From the NCBI GenBank assembly GCA_026419805.1, contig JAOSLS010000136.1:1-64000 (forward strand): a DNA stretch of 64,000 nucleotides, given 5' to 3'. Each line of letters opens with the position of its first letter. Positions within the stretch are counted from its first letter, which is position 1. The notes below the pieces were generated by a model, which saw nothing but the letters and a program-made list of their open reading frames with translations, had not been told where the DNA came from and searched no databases. The stretch comes from Ceratocystis colombiana. Its lineage: Eukaryota; Ascomycota; Sordariomycetes; Microascales; Ceratocystidaceae. Positions 46,025 through 57,286 of this stretch are shown one piece after another. The position numbers and the translations under genes were made by a program.

Positions 46025-47525
46025 TTATTGCAGCCATGGTTCTTCCAGTAATTCGCGTGCCGTTTTGCGTTCCTCCGGACGCCACTTCAGCCCGGCATAC
46101 ATGAACGCCACAAAATCTTTTCGATCAACGCCACCCAGCATCGGCAGCCGATCTGTCAATGTTTCCGCCTGAGACCCACCTTCATCCAAGCCACACCCCC
46201 ACTGTTTTGCTACTACCATGCCCTCCGGTGGCGCACCAAGTACCTTGATCATTTGTGCTAATGCCACCGGTGGCCTAAAGTGCCCCGCCGAATCATGTCC
46301 AGCAAAGAGGTGCCGGCCGGCAACCATCCGCCAAGCTACCAGCACGATGTTCCATATATCGATTGCGAAGCCCCACGGAAGCCCGAGGTGCACTTCAGGC
46401 GCGCGGTAGGCGGTAGGCTGAACGAGGTGAGTGAGTGTGTGACCTGTTGGGAGGACACAGGCAGAGCCGAAGTCGGACAGGCAAATTGTGTATCGGGAAA
46501 AGGCAGGGGAGGAGGACGGGGGCAAGGATAGACTGCGCGATTGGAAGACTAGATGGGCTGGCAAGCTGCCGCCAAGACGCTTGCGAGGACTCGGCGTGTC
46601 AAACTCCCGTGTGACATATGCTGAAAACACGAGTTCCTCAGCGCCGTGTGGAACTCCCAACAGGATATTGCTGGCGCTGATGTCTACAGCACGGCATTAT
46701 TAGATACTGTCTAACGGCTGCTAAAACTAGAGAGCACTTGCCTGTATGTACTACTTGCGCCTTCTCATGTAAGCCTACTAGTCCTGAGACCACACTCCGA
46801 ATCGCATGCTTGATCTCCTGCAGCGTGAACCCACCAAACAACTCGCTGTGTGGGGTACGACTGGCACTTTTGAGACGAGCTGCTCTGGCACGCCAGCTCT
46901 CCAGCATTGGCTGCTGCACTAACACTCTGTGCACTCCGGCTTCACTGCCAGTGCCGGAACCGCCCTGGGATCTACTGAGTGTGAGGGTGTCAATGGCCCC
47001 GCGTAGATGAGCCCGCGCCGGGTCGGCCAGACCTGCTGCACGTAGAAGCTCAAGGGCTACAAGCTCAGCTGATGCTGCAGGTGCTTCATCTCTATTCTCG
47101 CTACTAGCTGGCTGGCTAGCACTTAGTGTAAAGACCTTTAGCACGACGTGATTTCCACTGTACAAATCGCGTGCTAGCCATACGGTGCTTGTCCGTCCGA
47201 AACCCAGCTTGCCGAGAACTTGATAGCGGCCGTCCTGGTAGACATCGCCAATGCATACGGGAAAATAAGTGGCTGCTACTCTATTGGGACCACCAAAGAA
47301 TTCCTCTTCGAGTGGAATATCAGAGCTATCGAGGAAGGGCACACGCTTAGTTGGATGGAAGACAAGAGGGGCTAAGCGGGGAGATACGGATTTACGGCAG
47401 AGAAAACCATGGAGAGAGATGAGGGGGCGGGTCGAAGATATTGAGCTGCGCAAAGGCTTAAGTGGGATACGGGGATTCATAAACGAATACATTGCGGCGC
47501 CTAATTTGCGGGCGTATTCATACAT
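46025..47525 (-). CDS. SRPK-like serine/threonine protein kinase
   Basis: Two exons, 47525-46742 and 46683-46025, encode 480 residues. An in-frame Met at 47576 would add 17. The 58-nt intron has a GC donor (CAG|GCAAGT) and acceptor GTAG. The Gly loop GKLGFGRTSTVWLARD lies near residue 103, the ATP Lys in VVLKVF, the catalytic loop VVHTDISASNIL at about 258-269, SDFGSA near 331 and the APE segment YRAPEVHLG. HTD instead of HRD and the long insert between lobes fit the expanded SRPK-like family of filamentous fungi. The catalytic-loop Lys of HxDxKxxN is Ser here. SRPKs phosphorylate Ser-Arg-rich proteins; the substrate of this one is unknown. The basic N-terminus could be a weak mitochondrial-type presequence. 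Confidence 0.82.
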
Positions 47526-47636
47526 GATCGATCTCGTTGAAATATGGATTCTCAATATAAACATCTCTATTTCCATTTTCCTGTCTCAAAGCAGAGCCAA
47601 TCACGTGACCATATCTGACCTATGACTTTGCCATGA

Positions 47637-48463
47637 TCAGGCTACCTCTACGACTTCCCACACTAGCCCTTCGATTTTGACCTCCGCGCTCAGTCGATGC
47701 TCTTCTGGATCTTCATCCGCTGCCCAGCTCGCTGGAAATGCTGTACTTGTACTGCGTGAGTCCCATGCCCAGCCCGCAGCGCCCTCAGCCGACTCTCGCA
47801 CAAAGCGGCCTGCCACCACCTCGCCATCAGACTCACGTTGGAGCACGCCCTGGAAGTAGTCTCCAATTCTTAGTGCATCGCCGCGTGCCTGTTGGCCAGG
47901 CTTAACCTGCAATCGGAGCACTTTCTGAGGCGCTGCCGTACTCTGCGGGGCAGCTTGCCAGATCTCCTTGTACAGCTCCGAAATGCCTGTGGCGGGGTTC
48001 AACATCACACCCCACTCAATGTGCTCACCGGTCGGAAGTTCAACGCTATCGCCAGCGTCTTCAGCAGGACCGGACCCGGGTAACGCGCGGCTGTCAATGG
48101 CATGCACGAAGCGTGTATGGGTGACGTGTGGCATGGCAATGGCGAAGGGCGAGGAGGCATCGGCGTTGGCATAGTCACTATTAAACGCCGTGCCAGAGAA
48201 TACCCAGTACGATGGGTTGTCTCTGAGGGGAGACCCGTGAATCGCCTTTGGCTTTGGGTAGCGTAGATCGACAAATTTGCCAGAAGGCGCTGTCAACACA
48301 AGAGTGTCAGTGTCCTCAGCGGCGGGGGCAGCACTCTAGAATGACGTCAATAGCTACTCGGCCGGGGAGAGGAAAGAAAATCAAGGCTTACCCAGGCAAT
48401 GCCACGGCGTACAGAAGCTGTAGCGCTGCCTCCAGATATTTCCTTTCTTTTGTGAGTGGCCAT
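47637..48463 (-). CDS. HRI1-like protein
   Basis: Two exons, 48463-48392 and 48335-47637, encode 256 residues. The 56-nt intron (GTAAGC...TTCTAG) is in phase 0. Splicing gives MATHKRKEISGGSATASVRR, then GIAWSAAPAAEDTDTLVLTA and PSGKFVDLRYPKP. The body has YWVFSGTAF, GEHIEWGVMLNPATG and a C-terminal EVKIEGLVWEVVEVA, a beta-rich pattern that I match to the fungal Hri1 family (yeast YLR301W, about 244 residues), a lipocalin-like protein reported to interact with Hrr25. Its molecular role is not established. It lies only about 110 bp upstream of the kinase start on the same strand, so the kinase promoter must overlap the HRI1 3' region. Confidence 0.68.
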
Positions 48464-48649
48464 TTTTGCGTAGTTTGTGGGCGATGCTGTCGGGTAGTGA
48501 AGGGGAAGCTTGGGAGGAACTTGCGGAGCTAAGGTGAGTAATATATTAACCCTAAGAGAGGGTTACTGTTGGTTGGTTGCTTGTCTTGATACACTACGCA
48601 GCTTTTCTACTTTGCCTAAACTTCCAAGCCTCTGATACGTACCTAGCGA

Positions 48650-50011
48650 TCAGGACTCGTCCGCTACGTATAGCTTAGTGAAAATCCATGCTGGGGTCTG
48701 CTCCTTTTTGCCTGCTAGTTTGATCTTTTTTACGTGGAGATGCCCGCCCATCTTCATTTCCAAAATGACGCCTCCATTTTCCGTGCGCCAGACTGGCTTG
48801 ACGATAGCAGCGTTGCCAGTCCCGCTGTCTGACGCAAAGGAAAGTAGCTTGATTTTACTAAGGCTCTTCAGCTCCGCGATCGGCCCGCCTCTCGCCGTCC
48901 ACTCAATGTCTGTTAACTGTACTCTTGTCACTTTCCCGCTGGGGGAACTGAAATACGTCCATAATGGCCCTAGAACTTTTGACCGACGTGCTGCCTCCTC
49001 TGCGGTCCAGCCATCCCAGTCCATGCGTGCATCTTGCTTCCCTAAGCGTGGGGCTTCGCGCAGCTTGTAACCGATAGGTGGTTCCCAGCCAACACTTTGC
49101 TGTGGCGCCACGTGCACGCAGGAACGCAGCCCAGAGACAAGCATCTCGGCAGCTACAGGAGCGACCAGATGGTTCAGATCATCAAGCGTGCAATTTTCAG
49201 AGACTGGGAGGCCAGGCATGGGTGTTTGCGCGAGCACAAGGCCCCGGTCGAAACTGGTTTCATGGAGTGTCTGGAGCGAGACACCGATGTGGGAGCGGTT
49301 TTGAAGGAGAGTGTGATGCAGGGGAGCAGCGCCACGAAAACTACGGTTGTTAGTTGCAAGCAGTTGAGCCGAGATACGGAGTGGGGAATAACTTACTCAG
49401 GGAGCATGGATGGGTGTAGGTTCAGACCTCCGTACTTGGCCGCTCGGATTAGGCGCGGGGGGATCAAGAGACCAAAGGACACAGCGACAATGAGGTTATA
49501 ATCAAAGGGTGGCTTTAATCCAGTTTGTTAGGCCAAGAAAAGCTGCAAGCCTAGTATTTTGCTCAACATACCGTCCATCCCGTGTTTGTATCACGCTCGT
49601 GTATAGGCAAAGCCAGCTTCTCAGCTAGTGTCTGCAAAGGAACTGATTCAGGTTAGCTAGCTCAGCGGCACGCTAGCAATGGCAAAACTATACTGTCTAA
49701 TTACCTTCTCTCTTCAGTTTCAATCCTCTGCCGTACAGCTTCCCTGGCCTTACTACAACCTCAATTGCTTCAATCAGCCGGGAATTGGCCTTCTGCTCTG
49801 CTACTAGCGCCTCAAGCGATGCGCAACTAAAGCTATCAGATCCATAAAAGAGAATGCGCAGCGGATCCGACTGCTGCTTTGTTGCATAGCGTCTGCTTTG
49901 CCGTGCATGGCAGTGCTGTGAGCTAAGATAAGTGTATATTGGGCGTGGAATAGCGGGCAAAGCAGCGCCGCTAAAGCGGCCACTCATTGCTAGCACGCGA
50001 AATGCATTCAT
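48650..50011 (-). CDS. FMT1: Mitochondrial methionyl-tRNA formyltransferase
   Basis: Four exons, 50011-49705, 49642-49572, 49512-49397 and 49340-48650, encode 394 residues. Introns are 62, 59 and 56 nt, all GT-AG. The first 45 residues are basic and rich in Ser, Arg and Ala, fitting a mitochondrial targeting peptide. The formyltransferase fold follows: RILFYGSDSFSCASLEAL, VPLQTLAEKLALPIHE, FDYNLIVAVSFGLLIP, then GGLNLHPSMLPDFRGAAPLH containing the catalytic N-x-H-x-S-x-L-P...RG motif, and TSFDRGLVLAQTPMPG. The enzyme formylates initiator Met-tRNA with 10-formyl-THF for mitochondrial translation. The C-terminal tRNA-binding domain ends in a Lys-rich segment. The fragmented frame is resolved cleanly by the four-exon model. 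Confidence 0.93.
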
Positions 50012-50392
50012 TTTGGAGAGGGGGATCCAGACATAAAAACGCTAGAAATTGAATGTTGGAAGATGTTAAGTTTTGGGTCGCCTGATGTCCATTGTACAAA
50101 GCTTCTCTATTTTGGAGATGGAGAACGCCGGCTAATAACCGGGTAATCACGGTGTGCGTACTACGTAGCACACGCCCCTGCCGACATCATTCATCTATTC
50201 AAGATGGCTCTCCGTCCCGTGCCATGCAAGAAAACTCGCAATTATTAAACAAACCAACTAAACAATTAAACTATTCTCATCCTCTAAAATACAGCATTAA
50301 AAACATGGACCAACTCTATTTCTGACTGGCAATTTCGCTCACATCTGACAGACCTAAATACCACACAATCTCCCTTCACGTGCTTCATCGAT
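50012..50392. other. FMT1 upstream region and 3' flank of the DHA1 transporter
   Basis: A 381-bp gap between two minus-strand genes. Nothing else was seen. Confidence 0.5.
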
Positions 50393-52259
50393 CTAAGCTT
50401 CAGACTTGGTCTTGTCACAAGTCGCTTTCCCTGCTTCCATGCGAGTCTCCCAACGCTTCTTCTGTCTCCCGCTATCAATGGCATCCCTCCACCCCTTGCC
50501 CCATTTAACACACGCCAGCAGCCCACCAGCGCTACAGATCAGAAACCCGACGTTGATAGTCGTATACCACCCAACGCCCAGGGCATCAATGGCCGGAAGA
50601 ACTATTGCCGAGGCAACAGCCGCAAATAAGTAGCGGAAGAGGTAGTTTCCTGCGATTATCTCTGCGCTGCGTGCCTGGTTGACGTCCAGACAGTATGTAT
50701 TGATAGAAGGGAAGCAAAACAGCTGTGCCACTCCTTGCAGATACAGTGTGATAAGTGCCAGCGGAATGCCGCCAACGTTCTTCTCGACTGACCAGCCGTA
50801 CACTATGATACACACAGGCATCGCAATTCCCATGAACGGGATGGCAGAGCGAAGTCGGTCTTCGGGGATGCGCTCGCCACCGCGTTTTTGAATCCACTTC
50901 CGCACAGTATAGTCGGCGTATCTCCCGCCTATGAAGCTGCCGGTCAGGTATCCGCAGCCAGGTGCTAGATAGAACAGCCCACCCATCATGGGGCTATCAA
51001 GGTTAAAGCGGGGGTTGAGGACATATCGGATAGGCGTTAAAAGTGAGTACATGTTCCAGATCATTGACGCAGCGGCGATGCCGTTGAGGAATAGGTTCGG
51101 GTAACGGTATAGCTCAATTACGCGGATGGGATTGATCATAGTCATCAGCGCACGAGCTTTGCGTGAGGCCGGGTATCCGGCTAGATCATCAATCTTCCTG
51201 TGTAGAATGGTCTCGGGCATGAGGAAAATGGAACCAGCTAGGGCAACAGCCGCAAGCGCAGACTGTAGCCAAAAGATGACACGCCACGAGGTGTAGGTCA
51301 CAATGATGCCACCCATAAACGGGCCTAGAGCTGGTCCAATGAGGTTGCCCGATAGGAACCATCCAAGAGCGGTGGCGCGATCTGTAGGACGGTAGATGTC
51401 GCTAATGCCAAGTTAGTCTAGGTGTACAACTCGGGAAAGATGGTCCAATTACGTACCCAATGCAGGCCGATCCGACGATAATAAAAGCTGTGCCCCCAAA
51501 AGCTGTGGCAATGCGGAAGAAGAAAAAGGCGCCCAAGTTGGGAGCCAATGCCGTCCCTATAGAGCAGGCAAAGAACGAGGCGGCGCAAATAAGGACAATC
51601 TACATCATGTCAGTTAGCAAGCTACGAGCAAGCCAGGTGGGCAATTATCAAGGACTTACAGGGCGGCGGCCATAAACGGTGTTTAGTGGGCCCCAGATCA
51701 CAGGACATATGCCCATGGACAACATGTACATAGCATTGCTTAGACTAATAATAGTCCCGGTAGTATTAAACTCCCTGGCAACCTCGGGCGAAGCGACAAG
51801 AACCGATGTGCTCGAGATAGGCGCCAAGAATGAGCAGAACGACAACAAGGCTACGATGATAATCTTGTGTCTTGAAGTGAAGCGATCATAGGCGGAGTCT
51901 GGCACTTCAGTATTCGAAATAGCCTCCTCTAGCACAACAGCGACGGCGTCTGGCCCGGCTACGGATGCGTGGGTGGGATGATGACAGAGATCCTCAGACG
52001 CTACGCTGTGGGTATCAGGCGTTTCTGTGTGTATCTTGGCAGTGTGAGCCTCTGGAGTCCACTTGGTTTCTTTGTGAAAATCTGACGGTGTGTTGCTGTC
52101 GGACTCGTGAGTGGAGGAGTTTGGAGATTTTGGAATGTCCGAGAAAGATGAATTAATAGGCTGGGGTATAGGGGTATTAGGGGGAGCTGAGGCTGGGGGA
52201 GGCGGAGACGGCGCCGGGAACGGCTGCCCATGTGTGTGGGGGGACTGATTGGTCGACAT
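50393..52259 (-). CDS. MFS transporter, DHA1 (drug:H+ antiporter-1) type
   Basis: Three exons, 52259-51660, 51599-51457 and 51401-50393, encode 583 residues. Introns are 60 and 55 nt. The N-terminal 130 residues are hydrophilic and rich in Pro, Ser, Thr and Glu, followed by about 12 membrane helices. MFS marks are PVIWGPLNTVYGRRP (loop 2-3, motif A-like), DIYRPTDRATALGWFLSGN and LIGPALGPFMGGII (motif C-like, antiporter type). The central loop (ETILHRKIDDLAGYPASRK) is of DHA1 length. Such proteins export drugs, polyamines or weak acids across the plasma membrane; substrate unknown. An in-frame upstream Met at 52370 exists, but MSTNQSP is the likelier start. A TGACTCA site lies at 52666-52672, about 0.4 kb upstream. 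Confidence 0.87.
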
Positions 52260-54933
52260 GACTTTGTTGTCCACCGTGACAATGGTAGATATTCCGGCAG
52301 GAAAGAGACTAAAATAGAGATGAATAATAGCACGGTATATATGGAAGATTCCAAAAAAGGTCCCGCGCAAAGACTGAAGGGCTAATGATATAATGGCAAG
52401 AAGCTAAAAATGCAGCCTGGAAAAGAGTATGACAAGTGGGAAGAAAAAACGAGGAAGAGCCGTTGCTTGTGGGGAAGCGGACTCGGGGGCTCTTAACGGG
52501 TTGAAAATGGGAAACTGCAAAGTAGGGGCTTGGAGAATAAAGGTGCAATTGCCAAAAGAAAAGAAATAGATTACAGCGGGTTAAGTGCAAGGTGGAAAGA
52601 AAGTAGAAAGATTTTGTGGCGTGAAGAAAAAGAAAACGGCAGTTGCTTGAATGATGATGGCTCCATGACTCAAGCTCCTTCCTCGGCCTCAGAGACTCTG
52701 GGCCGGGCCGCTTATATATATATCTAGGAGTGCCACTTGGATGCACAGGGCTAGTACTAGCTATACTTTCCTGGCTCTTGACAATACGCAGAGTATATGG
52801 AACGGTACATAGGGAAATGGAAAGAGCTACATGATTACAATGCCTACAATGGCTACACATGATGGTACTCTCGCACTACATCCATGTCACGGGCGGCTGC
52901 TCTCGGCGATGGAAGGCTTTATCGGCTATTCCCTTTTTTTGTGATGGCAAGGCCACAAAAAGGTCAGGGTGCGCATCGGGGCCTGTGGAGCTTAGTGGTC
53001 AGTGAAATTGTGGGTTCAACAACACACATGCAACTTGTGCTTTGCTGGCACCCAGCAAAGGACAAAGAAATGGCAATTTACGGTTATCCCATAGCTCATG
53101 GGGTGTGTTCAACGGTGGATTGGATATGGACTGTGAAATGCGGAGTGTGACCTCCGAGAAGGAAGCAGGAGAGAGTGGCCATTTCACTTCGGCTTAGCTA
53201 CCGAGTCACACACACAGCAGTCAAGCTATACTGTACTCGGGTGAGTTTATGTGCCACCCGCCGTTGCACCGCGAGAAGGTTCCATGTTTGCGTGGTTGTG
53301 TGATTGTATGTGTCATGTACGCAAATGTGCACTGTCAACATGTGTGGCAGTTTATTCAACACACACCCCCCATGGCAGATAAAAAAAAATAGCCTATTGA
53401 TCCATCCTGAGGCTCAGGAGCCTTGGCAGCCAAGAGGCGCAAGGATGCCAACTAATAGACACCAAGAACTAGAGCCCCCGAAGGCTTACTAATTTCATAG
53501 CGTCGGCGCACAGCTCCGGCATCGATCTAGGAAGAGGCCACGCCTGGCCAATAGCGAAGGCCTCAAGCCGAATAGGACTAGGGAGTGGAAAAAAAGAAGC
53601 CAAGACGACAAAAGAGACACAAAGCTAAAACGGGCCTCTTCGGAAGACCCATCCTGTCTGAAGCCGTTCGGTGGAGATGAGAGGAGACATAAGAAAAGAG
53701 GAAGAAGACGGAAGCGGGATTGCTGCAGGAGGATGCTGCCCGGTGTAAGTGATGGAAATAGGAGAGAAAAGAGAATAAAGATGAAGTTTTAGTTGATGCT
53801 ACAAATGGAGGTTCTTCAAGCTATACTCATTGAGATGCTTTAGCTCAGCCATGCGCAAATATTACCCCTATGTACTATGTACCATCACTGCTCCGGATAA
53901 AGTCGCGTTTTTTTTTTCTTGTTTTAGATCGGGCGGTTATGTGTTTGGTCCACTTTTTGTCTTCGCAGAGTACGGACTATCACTTTGCCTGTTACACAAC
54001 ATAACATCACATACCCTTTAAAAGACACAAATAGCTCTGTCTCTCTGGCTAGATGCACAGCCTAGAAGATGTTTCTCACGGCTGGAAAGGTTTCACGCTA
54101 AAAGCGCTTACTGACCTTGATGAATGAACGTTAAGGCGGCAAAACTCGATAAAGTTCATCTTGACTAGTTTGGTAGCTAGTATAATTCTAAAAGAAAATA
54201 AGAAATAAAATAAAAAATAACACCGTAATATTGCACAACAATTCATCATAGTGTTAGCATACATCTTCTTTTCATATAAATTTAATATTTTATCTTCCTT
54301 TTTTTATTAATTACCAAGGTTTGTGAACACCAAGGCCTAAAAAAATATTAAAATGCGAAAAGCCCGGCCTTAAAACAGGCCATATTAACATCTCGCACCT
54401 CCTACACAGACGCTATGGCCAGACCAGACAAATCCACTACCTGGCCAAAGTTCTCGTGTTTTCCCAGCGGTAATAGCAAAAATAAAGAAGCCTCTCAAGC
54501 ATTCTACAATGTGCTAGCGACTTTACTAACAGGAAAGTCTTGAAATTGTCCGGGCGACCGAGCTCGGAGTATGGCTCCGAAAGGGCATGATTTCTTTAGC
54601 TCAGACTTGGATTCTCAATCTCAACCCTTAATTCCGGCAGTTTCCTACTACTCCCATTCTAACAAGCCCATTTTACAAATTTCAACTGAGGCCTGCGTTT
54701 TATTCATCGTCCATCGCTTGCTTGCTTGAAACTGTAGCCTTCATATCATAGGAAGGGCGTGTGAGTTACGGCAGTGCGACAGTACTGTCCGTCACACTGT
54801 CCACACTGTGCAGCATGAGCCCATCGTCATGTATCACAAATCATAGTTACACAAGCATACGCATGCGCATACGCATGCGCATACGTATATAGCACGGTTG
54901 TAAGATCCCCGTTAGTTAAATTTACATATTTAT
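52260..54933. other. Long gene-poor region upstream of the DHA1 transporter
   Basis: No supported gene in 2.7 kb. It holds the transporter promoter (TGACTCA at 52666-52672, a TATATATATA tract at about 52714), scattered short frames without recognisable content, and an A/T-rich stretch at about 54170-54350. Confidence 0.45.
54855..54891. repeat. 37-bp alternating purine-pyrimidine repeat
   Basis: The tract is built from CATACGCATGCG units and alternates purine and pyrimidine at every position from 54855 to 54891. It includes several GC/CG and CA/TG steps of the kind that favour Z-DNA. It sits about 45 bp past the stop codon of the 54934-55620 gene. Confidence 0.85.
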
Positions 54934-55620
54934 TTATATTGCTTCAAGAGCTGCTATCAACTTGTACGGCGCTATTATCTGCTGCGGCCCCGGCTTATTC
55001 AAAAGTGGCTCGTCATCGTCAATGCTGTCTGCCTGGCTTGGTCTCCGTGTAACCGCAGGTGAAAGTGCAGTAACTACAGCCGGCTCGTCATCGCCCGTAA
55101 TACAATGTTGGCTAAAGTAGAATGAGTCATCCCAGTACATAGCCCGCGGTCGCTGTGAGTAGCAGGCCGACGGCACGCGACTGCTGAGCGGAGTCAGGTC
55201 GTCGGGAGCTTGCTCTGTAGACAGCTTTTCAGTGGAAGTTTGTGACGAGTAGTCAATGTCGTTAAACGTCAAACTGAAGGACTCAAACGCGTCTCGACTA
55301 AAAGAGGGCATAGAGAATGGAGACTGAGAGAAAAGAGTCGTAGAATCGAGGTGCCCAGGCCGGGTGGTTTGCTGCCCTGCTAAGCCTACAGGCGGCGCCA
55401 TGCGAAGGAAGGCGGTTGGGGAGGGAGATTGCGCCGGAGAAAATGAGCGAGATCTCTCCACCGGGGGTTGTTTAAGGTCAACGTAGAACGGCAACGTTGG
55501 GGGTTGCTTCCTCGGCTGTTGCCGGCAATATGAGTTATACTTGTATAAAGAAGTCGACAAGATGATTATGAGGCCGCATGAGAGTGCCGCAGCAAGAATG
55601 TATTCGAGATTCAAAGCCAT
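54934..55620 (-). CDS. Orphan single-pass membrane protein
   Basis: A single exon encodes 228 residues from the Met at 55620; an upstream in-frame Met at 55710 is less likely. Residues 4-28 form one hydrophobic helix (LEYILAAALSCGLIIILSTS) followed by a basic stretch (YKYNSYCRQQPRKQ), predicting an N-out/C-in or tail-like anchor at some membrane. The remainder is rich in Ser, Pro, Thr and Asp and looks disordered, with an acidic segment (DSIDDDEPLL) containing a possible dileucine sorting signal. No enzyme domain is visible and I do not recognise a family. Confidence 0.5.
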   Translation of the reverse strand: MALNLEYILAAALSCGLIIILSTSLYKYNSYCRQQPRKQPPTLPFYVDLKQPPVERSRSFSPAQSPSPTAFLRMAPPVGLAGQQTTRPGHLDSTTLFSQSPFSMPSFSRDAFESFSLTFNDIDYSSQTSTEKLSTEQAPDDLTPLSSRVPSACYSQRPRAMYWDDSFYFSQHCITGDDEPAVVTALSPAVTRRPSQADSIDDDEPLLNKPGPQQIIAPYKLIAALEAI

Positions 55621-57286
55621 GGTATGGTGTTGTATGTTTGTGGAGTAACATAGACTGGGTGTGTGGTCATCTAGCAGAGTGCATGCACCTATCGCGGAGA
55701 TGGGCAACAAGAGTCAGATATATACTTGTAAAGGCCTTCCTCTCTACATCTTCCGCCTGCCATCTTTTAACAAAACTGTATGCATGGTCTGACAGCCTGT
55801 CCATAACAGGCACAATCTGCGCCATCGACCGCTTCAGCTGGTGTGAGTGCCGTAGCGAGAAGCAGAAAGTGAAATGCTTGCTTCGCCTGTGCGCTGGCCT
55901 TTACAAAACAGACAGGGCCGGGGCAGATAGGCCTTCAAACATGCACATAGATCAAAAGACAGATTGATCGTCTACCAGGGCTGCGCCAGGGCCCTATGGA
56001 AATCCCACATCATTTTCCATAAGGGGTGAAGAAGAATCCAACGTTGCAGCTCTCCAGGCGACTAAGCGCAGCTTAAAGTAAGAAAGAAAGGAACCTGCGG
56101 TGGGAAGACTCGGACTAATAGCTCGAGTCCAGCCCCAACCCTTTCCTCTTTTCTCTAGTTCGTCTGAAGCCTGGTAAACAAATGGCCCTTTGGCCCTGAC
56201 TCGCTAATTTTGCCGATCGCTTTGCTATTTCTTCCCGTCCTCAGCTGCAACGGCATAAAAGTCCAGACATGGCTATCTACCAATCAAGAGATGGCAGGCT
56301 GTTGAAGAGAATGGCAGAGCAAGGAAGAGGCTCTAGCACTGCTACGTCTCCCCTAACCTCTCTCCCCATCCATTGTTAGCCATTTTACATTTACGTCCTG
56401 CCTTGCTTTCTTACGCCGCAATAGTATGTGCTTATGATCGGCAGCCGGAGTCAAAAGCGTTGCAGGGATATATCCCTTCCCCCTTGTCCTAAAGTGACGG
56501 CTCAGGGGAGCCAAAACAGAAAAGGGTAATATGTCAAACCCTATCAAAGCAGGCAAAGGAGCAAAAGGGCCTTGGCCAGCCACACGCAAGCCTCTCTTTT
56601 GACGGCCGCCTTCGTCCCATATGCAGCAAGACAGTCAAGTTCAAGACCTTTATATAGGGGCTGTAGTATTACCTAGGGTTTACAGGCTTGCAAGGGTTAA
56701 TACGGCGTGTAACAACAGAACTGTCAACTTGTGTAGATAAGATATAAATTAGCCCCACTCTTTTGATAACTCGACTATGTTGTTTGTGAGAGGTCGGCAT
56801 TCTGTGGGTCCTCGAGACCAGTGTGGAGTTATATGATTGGTCAGCTGACAGACTCTGCACAAGAATCCTTCTGTTGTTACTACCCCGCCCTTTTACTATT
56901 TAGAATCAAGATAGATAGATAGAATGAACACACATATTTGAATTTACATTATTAGAGACCTGGATAATACATGTTGGGATAACGGTTGGTCGATCTCAAG
57001 TCGTAAGAAATGCTTGGCTCTTCCCAGCAATGAAGCTTTTTTCTTTACTTGCTCGTACAAGACTAGACAAGCTCTCCTATTGTGTCAAACCCTGCCCCAC
57101 TCGGAAACCCTAGAGATCCTGCTGGATTCTGGTGACATGAGACTATCTTCAACAGTAACTCTTCTTATCTTGATACAAAGAGCTTTGGTTTCTAACCTAC
57201 AACCGTTTTGCTTTCGTGTACTAGGCTTGCTATTTCTCTTTATATTTTCGATCCCATATTTCACAATCATAATAATTCTTCACATA
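55621..57286. other. Intergenic region upstream of ureidoglycolate lyase
   Basis: No supported gene in 1.67 kb. The right part carries a cluster of GATA motifs, annotated separately. The frame from 57014 to the lyase start is open but does not resemble the family. Confidence 0.5.
56735..57170. promoter_or_regulatory. Cluster of GATA-factor sites upstream of ureidoglycolate lyase
   Basis: HGATAR-type sites seen directly: AGATAAG at 56735-56741, TGATAA at 56764-56769, three overlapping AGATAG at 56909-56922, CTATCT (minus-strand AGATAG) at 57143-57148, and CTTATCT (minus-strand AGATAAG) at 57164-57170. In ascomycetes such clusters bind AreA/NIT2, which activates genes for poor nitrogen sources such as purines and allantoin. 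This suits the downstream lyase. Confidence 0.6.

Noticed and set aside
57014..57286. 91-codon N-terminal extension of ureidoglycolate lyase
   Set aside because: The frame is open, but the sequence is hydrophobic and unlike the family, whose normal start block begins at the Met at 57287.
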